NCBI RefSeq assembly: GCF_001718195.1
Contig: NZ_MCNV01000043.1
Coordinates: 1-47,572 of the forward strand
Length of the DNA: 47,572 nucleotides
Direction of reading: 5' to 3'
Source of the DNA: Paraburkholderia nodosa
Lineage (GTDB): Bacteria > Pseudomonadota > Gammaproteobacteria > Burkholderiales > Burkholderiaceae
Under the pieces are notes generated by a model. The model saw only the letters and a list, made by a program, of their open reading frames with translations. It searched no databases and was not told where the DNA came from. The position numbers and the translations under genes were made by a program. Positions 26,767 through 35,202 of this stretch are shown piece after piece. Numbering within the stretch: the stretch's first letter is position 1; each line of letters begins with the position of its first letter.

Positions 26767-26859
26767 TGCAAGGCGTCCCAGCGTGGTAGAAGAGCGCCGA
26801 TGACGTATCCGGTACGCGCTTCGTTGTGGGGGCCGCATTGAATGCACTGGGAGAATTCA

Positions 26860-27639
26860 ATGGCAAAAAGTGTCGCATTGAAGCGCGTCATCATTCCTTA
26901 CGCTGCGATCGCGGAACTATCCAAAGCGGATTGCTACAGCTTGCATCTTCTCGGTCATATTTTTAACGAGACGATGGCGCTAACGAAGATGATGTACGCG
27001 GTTCAAACTAAGCGTGACGACAGCACCGAAGCCGAAACGGCGGCCGCGGTGTGTCAGGCGACACTCTTCTGCCGCATCCTCGCTGGCAAGATCTATGAGG
27101 CGCAACGGAGGCTCAATTCGAAGGAGATCCACGCCTTCTTAAGCACCTATTGCTTTCCGCATGTGCCCGACCGAATTGGGCCCGCGCTGCTCTCGGCCTT
27201 CAACTCCGCGGCATCGAAATGCAAATGGTTGAATGGCGCGCGCAATGGCCACGCGATGCACTATCCCGGCGTGCAGCACTGGGAAGCAGGACTAAAGGTC
27301 CTCGCCGAGAACAATGCCGGATTTGAATTCGTTTGCGGGGAACTGGATGGAAACATGCTGTACCACTCATCCGACGCAATGGCCGGCCTGGCATTCTTTC
27401 ACGAGGTTGACCCAGGCGATTGGCGCACCGGTGCGGAAACAATGATGAATGACCTTTTGCAGTTAGGGGCCCACCTCGGAGAATTCATTCAGACCGCGCT
27501 GAAGAGCTTTATCTCGAATGCGAAAGATCACGACGCATCGTCGGCCAAAGCCGTGTTTGAAGAGGCTCTTCCCTCGCTCGATGCCCCGGATTTCGATCAA
27601 TTCGAGGTTCCGTATTTCTACTCGTTCAACGAAGCTTAG
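26860..27639 (+). CDS. Hypothetical 259-residue protein
   Basis: The start is at the ATG behind GGGAGAA. It is mostly helical by eye: SLHLLGHIFNETMALTKMMY, EAETAAAVCQATLFCRILAG and KIYEAQRRLNSKEIHAFLST, with a C-terminal VFEEALPSLDAPDFDQFEVP. It lacks a signal peptide or membrane span. No domain is recognised. It sits alone with its own ribosome binding site between two remnants, so I infer accessory cargo. Codon use looks like the rest of the window. Confidence 0.7.
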   Translation: MAKSVALKRVIIPYAAIAELSKADCYSLHLLGHIFNETMALTKMMYAVQTKRDDSTEAETAAAVCQATLFCRILAGKIYEAQRRLNSKEIHAFLSTYCFPHVPDRIGPALLSAFNSAASKCKWLNGARNGHAMHYPGVQHWEAGLKVLAENNAGFEFVCGELDGNMLYHSSDAMAGLAFFHEVDPGDWRTGAETMMNDLLQLGAHLGEFIQTALKSFISNAKDHDASSAKAVFEEALPSLDAPDFDQFEVPYFYSFNEA

Positions 27640-27683
27640 CGCTCGCCTATTTACGGCCGAAACAAGCCCAACAGCATGCTGTG

Positions 27684-27962
27684 CTATTGCACCGTGCCCG
27701 CTCCGCCGCCAAATGGGAGGCCCGCCTGCAGGCAAAGCGCCTGGGCGTAAGGGTCCCACTGCTCGGCGGACGCGACGGCGATTTTGTTGAATATGCCCAT
27801 CGTGAGCCCCGGCCCGGCATGTCCCATGAAATCGCACAGCAAGCCGGCCTCGTTCACGCGGGAAATGGCCGCAGAGATGAGCTTGTTCTCGTCGCCGGTC
27901 AGGCTGATCGTGATGTCCACGAAGTTCGGCGGTCCGAGAGGCTTGCTGGTGTTGTTTGCCAT
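27684..27962 (-). CDS. Hypothetical 92-residue protein
   Basis: ATG at 27962 behind GTGAGGCAG. The sequence reads MANNTSKPLGPPNFVDITIS, then LTGDENKLISAAISRVNEAG, and ends GLPFGGGAGTVQ. It overlaps nothing and lies 8 bases after the truncated Gly/Ser-rich gene, so they formed one unit. The family is unknown. Confidence 0.5.
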   Translation of the reverse strand: MANNTSKPLGPPNFVDITISLTGDENKLISAAISRVNEAGLLCDFMGHAGPGLTMGIFNKIAVASAEQWDPYAQALCLQAGLPFGGGAGTVQ

Positions 27963-27970
27963 GATCTGCC

Positions 27971-28195
27971 TCACATCGTGAAGCCATAGGAGTTGCTGCC
28001 GGGGTAGGTGTAGCCCCCGCCATAGCCCGACGGGCCGAACGTGGTCGGGTCGTAAGAGCCGCTGGGCGAGAATGGCGTCGATCCCGAGAAGTCGCCCGAA
28101 AAGTTGTTACCACCACCGAAGTAGTTGCTCAGCGCACTTGAAAGCCCTTGCGAAACCATGCTGCCCGCAGCACCCGCACCAGCTGCCTGCGCTTG
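27971..28195 (-). pseudogene. Gly/Ser/Tyr-rich protein, N-terminus removed by IS91
   Basis: The frame is open from the IS91 junction: QAQAAGAGAAGSMVSQGLSS, then ALSNYFGGGNNFSGDFSGST, and ends YTYPGSNSYGFTM. Low-complexity Gly, Ser, Pro and Tyr dominate. The Met at 28159 is probably internal. The missing 5' part is replaced by IS91 transposase sequence at about 28195. Confidence 0.5.
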
Positions 28196-29039
28196 GATAG
28201 TCCTTCCAGCGAAACGTCACGCCGCGCTCATCGAACGCGAGCAGGCGCTGGCTGGAGATCGCCACACGGTGTGTATTGCGTGAGAGATACGCGAGTACCG
28301 CTTCGGGTCCCGCAAAGGGACGCTTGGCATACACGCCCCATTCACAGGCACGCAGCGGCGCAAGCTACCTGGCAAAGACAGCCGGGTCGGCGAGTCCGGC
28401 ATACTCACCAAAGAACTGCAACCAGCCACATCGGTGTGCCTCCGTCAGCGCTTCGAGGAAGCGCCTGCGGAACAGGCGTGAGAGTATGCGCACCGGCAGG
28501 AAGAAGCCAGGGCGGCAGGCAATCCACCGCTCACCATTCGGTGACAGGCCGCCACCGGGAACGATACCGTGCACGTGAGGATGATGCGTGAGCGCCGAGC
28601 CCCAGGTATGCAGCACGAGCGTGGCACCGATCTGCGCACCGAGGTGTCGGGGATCAGCGGCGATCGTGCGCAGCGTGTCGGCGGCGATGTCGAACAGCAG
28701 TCCGTAGATGACCTGCTTGTTGTACCAGGCGATGGCGCCGATCGGCGCGGGTAGCGTAAAGACGACGTGGTAGTACTCGACCGGCAGCAGGTCGGCCTGG
28801 CGTGCCTCGAGCCAGCGGCATGCGGCACTGCCCTGGCATCGGGGGCAATGGCGGTTGCGGCACGAGTTGTACGCGATCTCGGTGCGCGCGCAGCCGGAGC
28901 AGCGCAACACGTGCCCTCCCAGCGCCGCGGTGCGGCACTGTTCGATGGCCGACATGACCTTCAGCTGCCCCAGGCTCAGCGACACCGTGCGTCGCCATGC
29001 CGGGCCCTGAGCGCGGAAGATGTCCGCGACCTCCAGCAT
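28196..29039 (-). pseudogene. IS91-family transposase, nonsense codon and 3' truncation
   Basis: The N-terminal zinc-binding part has CSGCARTEIAYNSCRNRHCP and RCQGSAACRWLEARQADLLP. The HUH motif region reads HTWGSALTHHPHVHGIVPGG, the metal-binding His pair of Y2-type rolling-circle transposases. An in-frame TAG at 28365-28367 interrupts FAR*LAPLRACEW, after which the same frame resumes GVYAKRPFAGPEAVLAYLSR. Homology stops at RWKDYP near 28196, which removes the end of the protein. It cannot be functional as it stands, although the recombinase upstream is intact. Confidence 0.88.
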
Positions 29040-29055
29040 GGGCTACTGCGCCGCG

Positions 29056-29931
29056 TTACTCGGAAGGCAGACGCTCCAGTGGACTGATGACCTCGCGCAG
29101 GAGATCGGTGGCGACCTGCACGTAAAGCGCAGCGGTCTCGCGCTGCTTGTGACCCAGCAGTACCTGGATCACGCGGATGTCGACCTTCTGTTCGAGCAGG
29201 TGCGTCGCGAAACTGTGACGCGGGGTGTGCGGGGTGACGCGCTTGTCGATCTGCGCGGCCTCGGCGGCGGCGTGAACGGCGCGGTTCAGCTGCCGCGTGC
29301 TGAGCGGGTCGACGGGATCCATGCCGGGAAACAGCCATCCGCCGTCAAGCATGCTGCCCTGGGCACGGGCAACGCGCCACCAGAGCCGCAGGCGTTCGAG
29401 CAGGACCGGCGAGAACATCGCGTAGCGGTCCTTGCGGCCCTTGCCCTGCTCGATGCGCAGGGTCATGCGCTGGCTGTCAATGTCGCTGACCTTCAGCGCC
29501 ACCAGCTCGCTCGCGCGCAGGCCGGCGCTATAGGCGACCGACAGCGCGGTCTGGTGCTTCAGGTTGCCGGCGGCTGCGGTCAGCCGCCGCACCTCGTCGG
29601 GGCTGAGTACCACCGGGAGCTTGCGGGGCACACGAACCGGATGCATCCGGGCCATCAACTCAGGCTGGCCGAGCGTAACGTCGAAGAAGAACTTCAGTGC
29701 GCTGATCGCGGCATTGAGCGACACCGGCGAGGTACCGTGATCGACCAGATGCAGCTGGTAGTCCCGCAGGTCCTCGACGGTCGCGGTATCGGGTGAGCGG
29801 CCGAGAAACCTGGCGAACTGGCGTACGGCACGCAGATACCCGGACTGGGTCTTGGGTGCGAACTTGCGCATGCGCATGTCATCAACCATGCGCCGTCGCA
29901 GCGGGCTGACGCCCGGATCGGAGGAGGTCAT
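29056..29931 (-). CDS. Tyrosine recombinase associated with IS91
   Basis: 291 residues, full length. The N-terminal SAM-like domain (APKTQSGYLRAVRQFARFLG) precedes the catalytic domain with YSAGLRASELVALKVSDIDS (Arg I), GKGRKDRYAMF, TPHTPRHSFATHLLEQKVDI (His-x-x-Arg) and VIQVLLGHKQRETAALYVQV (His and Tyr). Recombinases of this type are regularly found just upstream of IS91/ISCR-like transposases and travel with them. Start and stop look normal. It ends 16 bases before the transposase start, which supports one transcript. Confidence 0.92.
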   Translation of the reverse strand: MTSSDPGVSPLRRRMVDDMRMRKFAPKTQSGYLRAVRQFARFLGRSPDTATVEDLRDYQLHLVDHGTSPVSLNAAISALKFFFDVTLGQPELMARMHPVRVPRKLPVVLSPDEVRRLTAAAGNLKHQTALSVAYSAGLRASELVALKVSDIDSQRMTLRIEQGKGRKDRYAMFSPVLLERLRLWWRVARAQGSMLDGGWLFPGMDPVDPLSTRQLNRAVHAAAEAAQIDKRVTPHTPRHSFATHLLEQKVDIRVIQVLLGHKQRETAALYVQVATDLLREVISPLERLPSE

Positions 29932-30332
29932 GATGGGGCTCCTGCTGGAGAACGAGGCGGATTGCCTCAGTCACCAACATAAGCACCGGCGCCACTGACC
30001 TCTCATTCGCCGCCAGAGGCTGGACGGAGCCCCATACCGCGCGAGCGGTTTAGTCCCATCGGCCTAGGCAGACTGTCGATGATCGGGAGCCTTGAGGCGG
30101 TTGCACTTTCCTTTGCAGACGTTAGCGAGCTGGCGCGTGCACGATTGGCCGCTCTCACCGCCGTCCAAGGAGTCTCGACGACCCAGAGCTGGCGCTGCCA
30201 CCTCCTCGAAGGCTTCACTGCTTTCGTTTCGTCACCAAAGCAAGGCGTTTCGGGTTTGCTTCGCAGAATGCGGCTTTCCCGAAACGCCTTCTGGCATGGC
30301 GGCTACTCGCGTTCGCTCCTATCAGTCGGAAT
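29932..30332. other. IS91 end region and spacer with a long hairpin
   Basis: No gene is seen. Positions 29932-30000 should include the end of the IS91-like unit. A perfect 13-base inverted repeat AAGGCGTTTCGGG/CCCGAAACGCCTT (30242-30254 and 30278-30290, 23-base loop) lies about 45 bases after the DyP stop. It could terminate that gene, although a T-tract is absent. Confidence 0.45.
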
Positions 30333-31844
30333 CTAAACAATCCCGCGCAGCTTTCTGATACTGGGCGCGAAAAAGTAAGCACCACCTTCCAGTGTCACGA
30401 AACTCTCCAGCTCGAGTTGCGGCTTGTCGCTTTGCTGTAGTGATTGTGGCGCGGCACCGGCAAAAAACCGGTGCGTTTCATGGGACTGGCCGATGATGGG
30501 ATCAATACCGCTTTCTGGTTGTGAGAAGTTGACGTTGTTCGCCCACGATTGCTGAACGAACTCGAACTGGTTCTCAATCGACGTAATGTAGCACTTGAAA
30601 AGCAAACCACGCGTTTTGTCGCCACCTGCCGATTGCTCGTTCAGCGCCTCCTCTTCAGTCACTTCAGGGCCGAAAGCAATGCCACGTCTTAGCATGCGGT
30701 GAGACTGCGTAAACGCCTCTGCCGCGTCGATCTCCTTCTTGTCCTTGACGTTTGGCTTGCCCGGGACGTCGTCGCGTGGATACGCTTTGCGGATATGCGC
30801 GGCAAACGGGCACTTGAAGCCCTGCCGGTCGCCGTCGAATTCGAAATCGTTGACATCGGGCGTCCCGTCGGCGATGGTGGGATTGTCAACGAGCGGCGCC
30901 TTGATGATGGCTGCACCGCTTTTCCATCTGCCAACCATCTGTGCGCCGAGTAAATCTGGATTCATCGGGTTGGCCGCACTAGTGATGCTTTGTGCGGCAA
31001 GCTTGACTGAGCGATTGAACTCAGGAACTTTCTGCGCGAGACGCCGGAACACGAGATATGCACCGTTTTCCATGAACGGCGAGGGGGGCTTTATATCGTC
31101 TCCCTTGACTTCCAGCGAAGCGGCTTGCGGATTCTGGCCGGGAAACCCAAAGACGAACTCACCGGGCCACAGCAAATCCTGGCCTTTCTGGCCTTGCGAG
31201 GGATCCGCACCAGTAGCTGTCGGTGTGAGTGCGACGTTGGCAGAGGTTCTCCCCTTCACACCCGGTTGCGACACGCCATCCGCGTAGCCGAAATGTTCGT
31301 GACCAGCAACAGGTGCAGGACGTACCTGGCCTTCCTCCGTGTGCAAGAGCGTCCAGCCATTCTCGTTTGGTGGAGCGAGACGCAGAGAGATAATGTCCGC
31401 CACTTCAGCATGGCTGGCGCCGGTCACAACGAAGACTCCGTGGAGATTCGCGTCTGGGCGCAGGATAGTCCACGACGTTGTGGGCGGATCGGTCATCTGG
31501 TCCGCCCGCTTGCCCATGCCTTCGATGAAAGCCTTCGCCGATCCTGGGTCGATATCACGAATGCCAAGTACGCTCAGTCCAGAGAATGTGAAAGCGATGT
31601 TGAGACCCGGAGTGGGCAGCAGTTTTCTACCGGTGCCGTTCCTGCTCTTTCTGATCATCTCATCCTGTGCGAGTACTTCGTCGACGCTCGTCAGATGCAA
31701 CGAACGAAGGAAGGTTTTGAAACGCTTCACGTCCGATATCTTGAAGAAAAGAAGATGTTCGTTTTGCTTGATTAGACCAGCCAGAATATCGCCTTGAATG
31801 TCATTTGTCGGCAGCAAAGGTTCGTCGCTCAGATTGCGTGACAT
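30333..31844 (-). CDS. DyP-type haem peroxidase
   Basis: 503 residues from the ATG at 31844, which follows GAGGAGAGAG; the in-frame extension upstream lacks family similarity. It begins NDIQGDILAGLIKQNEHLLF, then carries GHEHFGYADGVSQPGV (the GxxDG motif, about residue 186, with the catalytic Asp), CPFAAHIRKAYPRDD (about residue 350) and LLFKCYITSIENQFEFVQQS near the C-terminus. DyP enzymes oxidise dyes, phenols and other donors with hydrogen peroxide. No signal peptide is visible, so it is cytoplasmic unless exported otherwise. It is divergent from the CTQ-like operon; if that operon makes peroxide, this enzyme could use or remove it. Confidence 0.92.
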   Translation of the reverse strand: MSRNLSDEPLLPTNDIQGDILAGLIKQNEHLLFFKISDVKRFKTFLRSLHLTSVDEVLAQDEMIRKSRNGTGRKLLPTPGLNIAFTFSGLSVLGIRDIDPGSAKAFIEGMGKRADQMTDPPTTSWTILRPDANLHGVFVVTGASHAEVADIISLRLAPPNENGWTLLHTEEGQVRPAPVAGHEHFGYADGVSQPGVKGRTSANVALTPTATGADPSQGQKGQDLLWPGEFVFGFPGQNPQAASLEVKGDDIKPPSPFMENGAYLVFRRLAQKVPEFNRSVKLAAQSITSAANPMNPDLLGAQMVGRWKSGAAIIKAPLVDNPTIADGTPDVNDFEFDGDRQGFKCPFAAHIRKAYPRDDVPGKPNVKDKKEIDAAEAFTQSHRMLRRGIAFGPEVTEEEALNEQSAGGDKTRGLLFKCYITSIENQFEFVQQSWANNVNFSQPESGIDPIIGQSHETHRFFAGAAPQSLQQSDKPQLELESFVTLEGGAYFFAPSIRKLRGIV

Positions 31845-32576
31845 GTCTCTCTCCTCATATTTTCTCGATACACGATCTGGACGACATCCTCGGGCGAGAC
31901 TCGTCCTCCTCAGCAGATTCACGCAAGCGTGACGAACACTGGAGTGGAACGAAGAATGCCCCCAGAAGCACTCCCGCACCAGTGATCCGGGCTTGATTTT
32001 TGGATGGCCTTCGACGAGAAGATTAGAAAATCGCGAGTCGTGATACACAGAAAATCTATTCTCTGTGTGCGGAAGCGAACAATAGCGCTTGTTGTTAAAT
32101 AACTTTCTCTCCGATTTAATAGCTGATTCAGCACCTGCTTCTGATCGACATAAGAAAAACGACGCAACTTTGTCAGTACGCGCGACAATCTTCCTCGCGG
32201 CATGCTCGCAGTCCGACTCCATGGGAGACGAAGGACAGGAAGTCTGTGCGGACACACACATAGGTTGATGAATTAATCGTTTGCCGGATAAAAAAGCATC
32301 GCTTACAACAAATTCTAAATTGGCACTAAAGATCAATTTTATTTAAAGAAAGGTAACGTATTGAGTGGGCGATAGCATCATTGTTTCGAAAGCTGCCACA
32401 CCCGGATTGCCGAGAATCCGCCGTTGACGCGCGGCAAGTGTCCCTTCAACGTGACGTCATGGCTTTCGTCAAGTTTTTTGCTGTGCTCAACCCGCCGTCG
32501 ATGTGACTGTGAAAACTGTCGCTCGCTGTAAGTCCTGCCGCATTCGATCACGCCCACATCAATCAGGAGCGGAAAT
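31845..32576. promoter_or_regulatory. Long divergent regulatory region between the DyP gene and the CTQ-like operon
   Basis: 730 bases without a convincing gene. The middle (about 32270-32380) is clearly AT-richer than the flanks, as expected for promoters. A Shine-Dalgarno AGGAGCGG precedes the operon start at 32577. No operator could be identified with confidence. Confidence 0.5.
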
Positions 32577-33521
32577 ATGGCCGCCTATCCAAAGCAAATG
32601 CCCATGCGAATTCAAGCGAGGCCTGGCTCAAAGGCAGAGCGCGAGTATTTCGTGAGTTCCAAACTCCCTGGTCAACACTGGCCGGAACCGCAAGCCATTG
32701 CACCTGGCGTCAATCCTGCACCGCTCGAAGACCTGCTGTTTCATGGCGGAAAAGTGATCCCGAGCATGGAGTTTCAGAACATTTTTCTGGGTGGAAGCGG
32801 TTCTTGGGTGCAGAGCGATATTCAGTTCATCGACGCGGCGATCGGGCATGCCATGCAGCACAAGCAGATGAACAACGTCATGCAGCAGTATTTCCCCGGC
32901 GCCGCGCTCGCGTGCGAACAGCGTGAGTTTGTCATTCTCAACGCAGCGAAGCCCGAAAAGATGACCGAGAAGAACGTGCAAGACCAGGTGGTCGCGCTGC
33001 TGGAATCAGCGCTCATCCAGGACAGCAACCTCGATACGTGCCTCTTCAATTTGCTGCTGCCGGCTGGAACGATACTCGAGCTTCAGGGGGCGAGTTCGCT
33101 TGAGGGGCTGGGCGGCTATCATGGTTCAGTTCACTTCACCCAAGGCGGCGCCACACGCACGCTGTACTACTCGGCCAGTGTGTACTCCGAAATGCTTCCG
33201 GGCAACAAGGAGAACGGAATCGTTTCGTTTGATCAGTCGTGGAAGAGCGTAGTGGGAACGCTATATCACGAAGTCAACGAGTTCCGCACCGACCCGGACG
33301 TCAACGACGCGATCGAGAAGAACAACAATGACTATCTCGGCTGGTCCTCCAGGCAAGGCCGGGAAGTCGGCGACCAGCCGATCTTCCAGGCCGCCTCAAA
33401 CCTAGCGCTGGTCTTCAAGGAGATCAGCGACCCGCCGAGAACGACCCTTCTGCCGGTGCAGCTTCTTTATTCAAACGCCGTTCACGGGGCCGAAGGGCCG
33501 ATCGCGAACCCGCGCCCATGA
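32577..33521 (+). CDS. EXORDIUM/metallopeptidase-like protein, first gene of the CTQ-like operon
   Basis: 314 residues, no signal peptide. Residues ~54-75 read LLFHGGKVIPSMEFQNIFLG, resembling the (Y)HGGxV....V..I(F/Y)WG start of phosphate-induced/EXORDIUM-like proteins. Residues ~222-262 read SVVGTLYHEVNEFRTDPDVN and later LGWSSRQGREVGDQPI. The combination HExxE..TDPxxN...GW......EvGD recalls zinc-metallopeptidase-like families with a HExx(E/H) metal site and a downstream Glu. Whether it is catalytic is uncertain. Its 16-base gap to the next gene ties it to the LodA-like protein. A role in trimming or folding the oxidase is an inference. Confidence 0.65.
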   Translation: MAAYPKQMPMRIQARPGSKAEREYFVSSKLPGQHWPEPQAIAPGVNPAPLEDLLFHGGKVIPSMEFQNIFLGGSGSWVQSDIQFIDAAIGHAMQHKQMNNVMQQYFPGAALACEQREFVILNAAKPEKMTEKNVQDQVVALLESALIQDSNLDTCLFNLLLPAGTILELQGASSLEGLGGYHGSVHFTQGGATRTLYYSASVYSEMLPGNKENGIVSFDQSWKSVVGTLYHEVNEFRTDPDVNDAIEKNNNDYLGWSSRQGREVGDQPIFQAASNLALVFKEISDPPRTTLLPVQLLYSNAVHGAEGPIANPRP

Positions 33522-33537
33522 CCCAGGAGGACCGAAC

Positions 33538-35202
33538 ATGGCCGAAGTGATTCAGGACCTGTTCTTGAACCCGCCGTTCGCCGTTGCGCGGCTCGGCGGG
33601 GGCAGCGTGCCGCAGGATTCGTATCGTTGGGAGACCACGCCCGATCCAAGGTCGAACGGCGAGACGGTGGCGGCACCTGACTGGTCGCTAACCGTGGAAG
33701 CCGACGCGACGGTCACACCGCACCTGCCGGCCAGTCTGCGCTTCAGGGACGGCGCCATGATCCGCCCCGTGGCACCCTTTGTCGAAGTGTGGGCGCTCGT
33801 CGGCGAACCGGGCAGTGCGCCCTCGACTTGGCGGGAAGTCTCGCTGACGCCTGATCGGCTGACTGCCGAGGACATCGCGCTCAGCGCTCTGCAATTCAGC
33901 GTGACGGCAATGAACGGCAAGGCGGCGCGACGCACCGGCAACCCGGCGCTTCGGTTCGGCACGTTTGCGCCGGTGGATGTCGGGGCGGACGATCACGGCG
34001 CGAAACTGCTGCTTGCGACGAGCCCCCCGAACGCACAACCGAAAATGATCCCGGAAGGCCGCAGCATTCCGCTTGGCTCGGTGCAGGTGCTGCGTTCGCG
34101 ATCGCAGCCGGCGCCCGGAAGCACGCCTTGGGCCGATGCCGTCGACGTCGCCGTCATCCGGCTTCGCTTCACACCGGCGCAGGGTCACTTCTACGGGCCG
34201 CCCAACACCGCGACGCCTCAGCCCACCACGCGCCGGGGCAACCGTTTCGCACCCGTGGACGCCGCGCGCGCCTTCCTCGACCCCTCCGCGGGCTGGGCCG
34301 GGGCGATCGCTGTAACCAAGGCGCCCGACGCGCCATCCGACACTTACGACGGCGCAAGCGTCGGCAATCAAGCCTCACTGGGCGTCGTCGACGACACGTG
34401 CGAAGCGCGGATCGAAGTCCGGCTCCCGCTACCGCAAGGCGGCCACACGCTCACGGCGGCGGCGTCGATCTTCGTTGCGCCGCCGGATTTCGCCCCGGAC
34501 CGGCGACCCTTCGTCTCCCTCGCTGACGAGATCAACGACCGCGCGGGCGACACCGCCGCGCGCTCTTCCGCGATGTCGGCGCCGGAGCGGGATGCCTGGG
34601 TCGAGAATCTCTTCGAGCGGATTTACGAAACCATGTCGCTGTTCAACGTCGACTGCTGGCGAGCCGAACGCGCGGCGACGCTCACCGGCGCCCAGCTCAA
34701 GCCAGAGCCCATTGCCAACGACACGACGCCCGACGCAACGCATGCTGCCGGCGGCCGCGACGCGCTGCGCAATCCCATGTACGCACTGCTGGCTCCGAGC
34801 AACGACGTTCCTTTGCCGATGACCCAGCACGCGCGGTCGAGACACCGGTATCTGTCCGATCTGCAGGCCCTGGTCGCATTCATCCTCAAGAACCCGGGGC
34901 GCCTGCGGGCCTTGATTCGCGGCCCGTTCGAAATCAGGGCGAACGAGACCGCCGATGTGACCACGATGGCCATGCCGCCTTTCATGCGCCAGTCCAACGC
35001 CCTCCCGCTCAGCCTGTCCGCCTGGCAGTACCAATTATTGATGGACTGGGTAAGCCAGACCGAGACCGGCACGGGCGCGATACCGCAAGCGGTGGCACAA
35101 GCCGCAGCAGCGGCTCCGCGTCCGGCCGGCAGTCCGCTCTCCGCGCGCGCGCAGCGGCGTCGCGACCAGGTGCTCGCGCGCGTACGCAGGGTGCAGCCGT
35201 GA
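33538..35202 (+). CDS. LodA/GoxA-like oxidase protein, N-terminal and middle part
   Basis: 554 residues behind a perfect AGGAGG. The start NPPFAVARLGGGSVPQDSYR resembles the IGIARVGNS....F N-terminus of LodA/GoxA oxidases; FRDGAMIRPVAPFVEVWALV and LTAEDIALSALQFSVTAMNG, KAARRTGN match their next strands (FRD..G.I.R.....RV....;  I.W.V...N.KA). The C-terminus reads ALPLSLSAWQYQLLMDWVSQ, like the LT..QY..L..WA element of LodA, but the protein then ends. The part that in LodA carries the CTQ residues is missing here and appears to be encoded by the gene at 36589. It probably forms half of a split oxidase. Family similarity is distant and judged from pattern. Confidence 0.65.
   Translation: MAEVIQDLFLNPPFAVARLGGGSVPQDSYRWETTPDPRSNGETVAAPDWSLTVEADATVTPHLPASLRFRDGAMIRPVAPFVEVWALVGEPGSAPSTWREVSLTPDRLTAEDIALSALQFSVTAMNGKAARRTGNPALRFGTFAPVDVGADDHGAKLLLATSPPNAQPKMIPEGRSIPLGSVQVLRSRSQPAPGSTPWADAVDVAVIRLRFTPAQGHFYGPPNTATPQPTTRRGNRFAPVDAARAFLDPSAGWAGAIAVTKAPDAPSDTYDGASVGNQASLGVVDDTCEARIEVRLPLPQGGHTLTAAASIFVAPPDFAPDRRPFVSLADEINDRAGDTAARSSAMSAPERDAWVENLFERIYETMSLFNVDCWRAERAATLTGAQLKPEPIANDTTPDATHAAGGRDALRNPMYALLAPSNDVPLPMTQHARSRHRYLSDLQALVAFILKNPGRLRALIRGPFEIRANETADVTTMAMPPFMRQSNALPLSLSAWQYQLLMDWVSQTETGTGAIPQAVAQAAAAAPRPAGSPLSARAQRRRDQVLARVRRVQP

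Noticed and set aside
31845..32336. 164-codon N-terminal extension of the DyP peroxidase
   Set aside because: The extension has no family similarity, and the ATG at 31844 follows a strong ribosome binding site and starts the conserved domain.
33688..34371. 227-codon minus-strand frame opposite the LodA-like gene
   Set aside because: Arg/Gly-rich shadow of high-GC coding sequence, with no ribosome binding site or motif.
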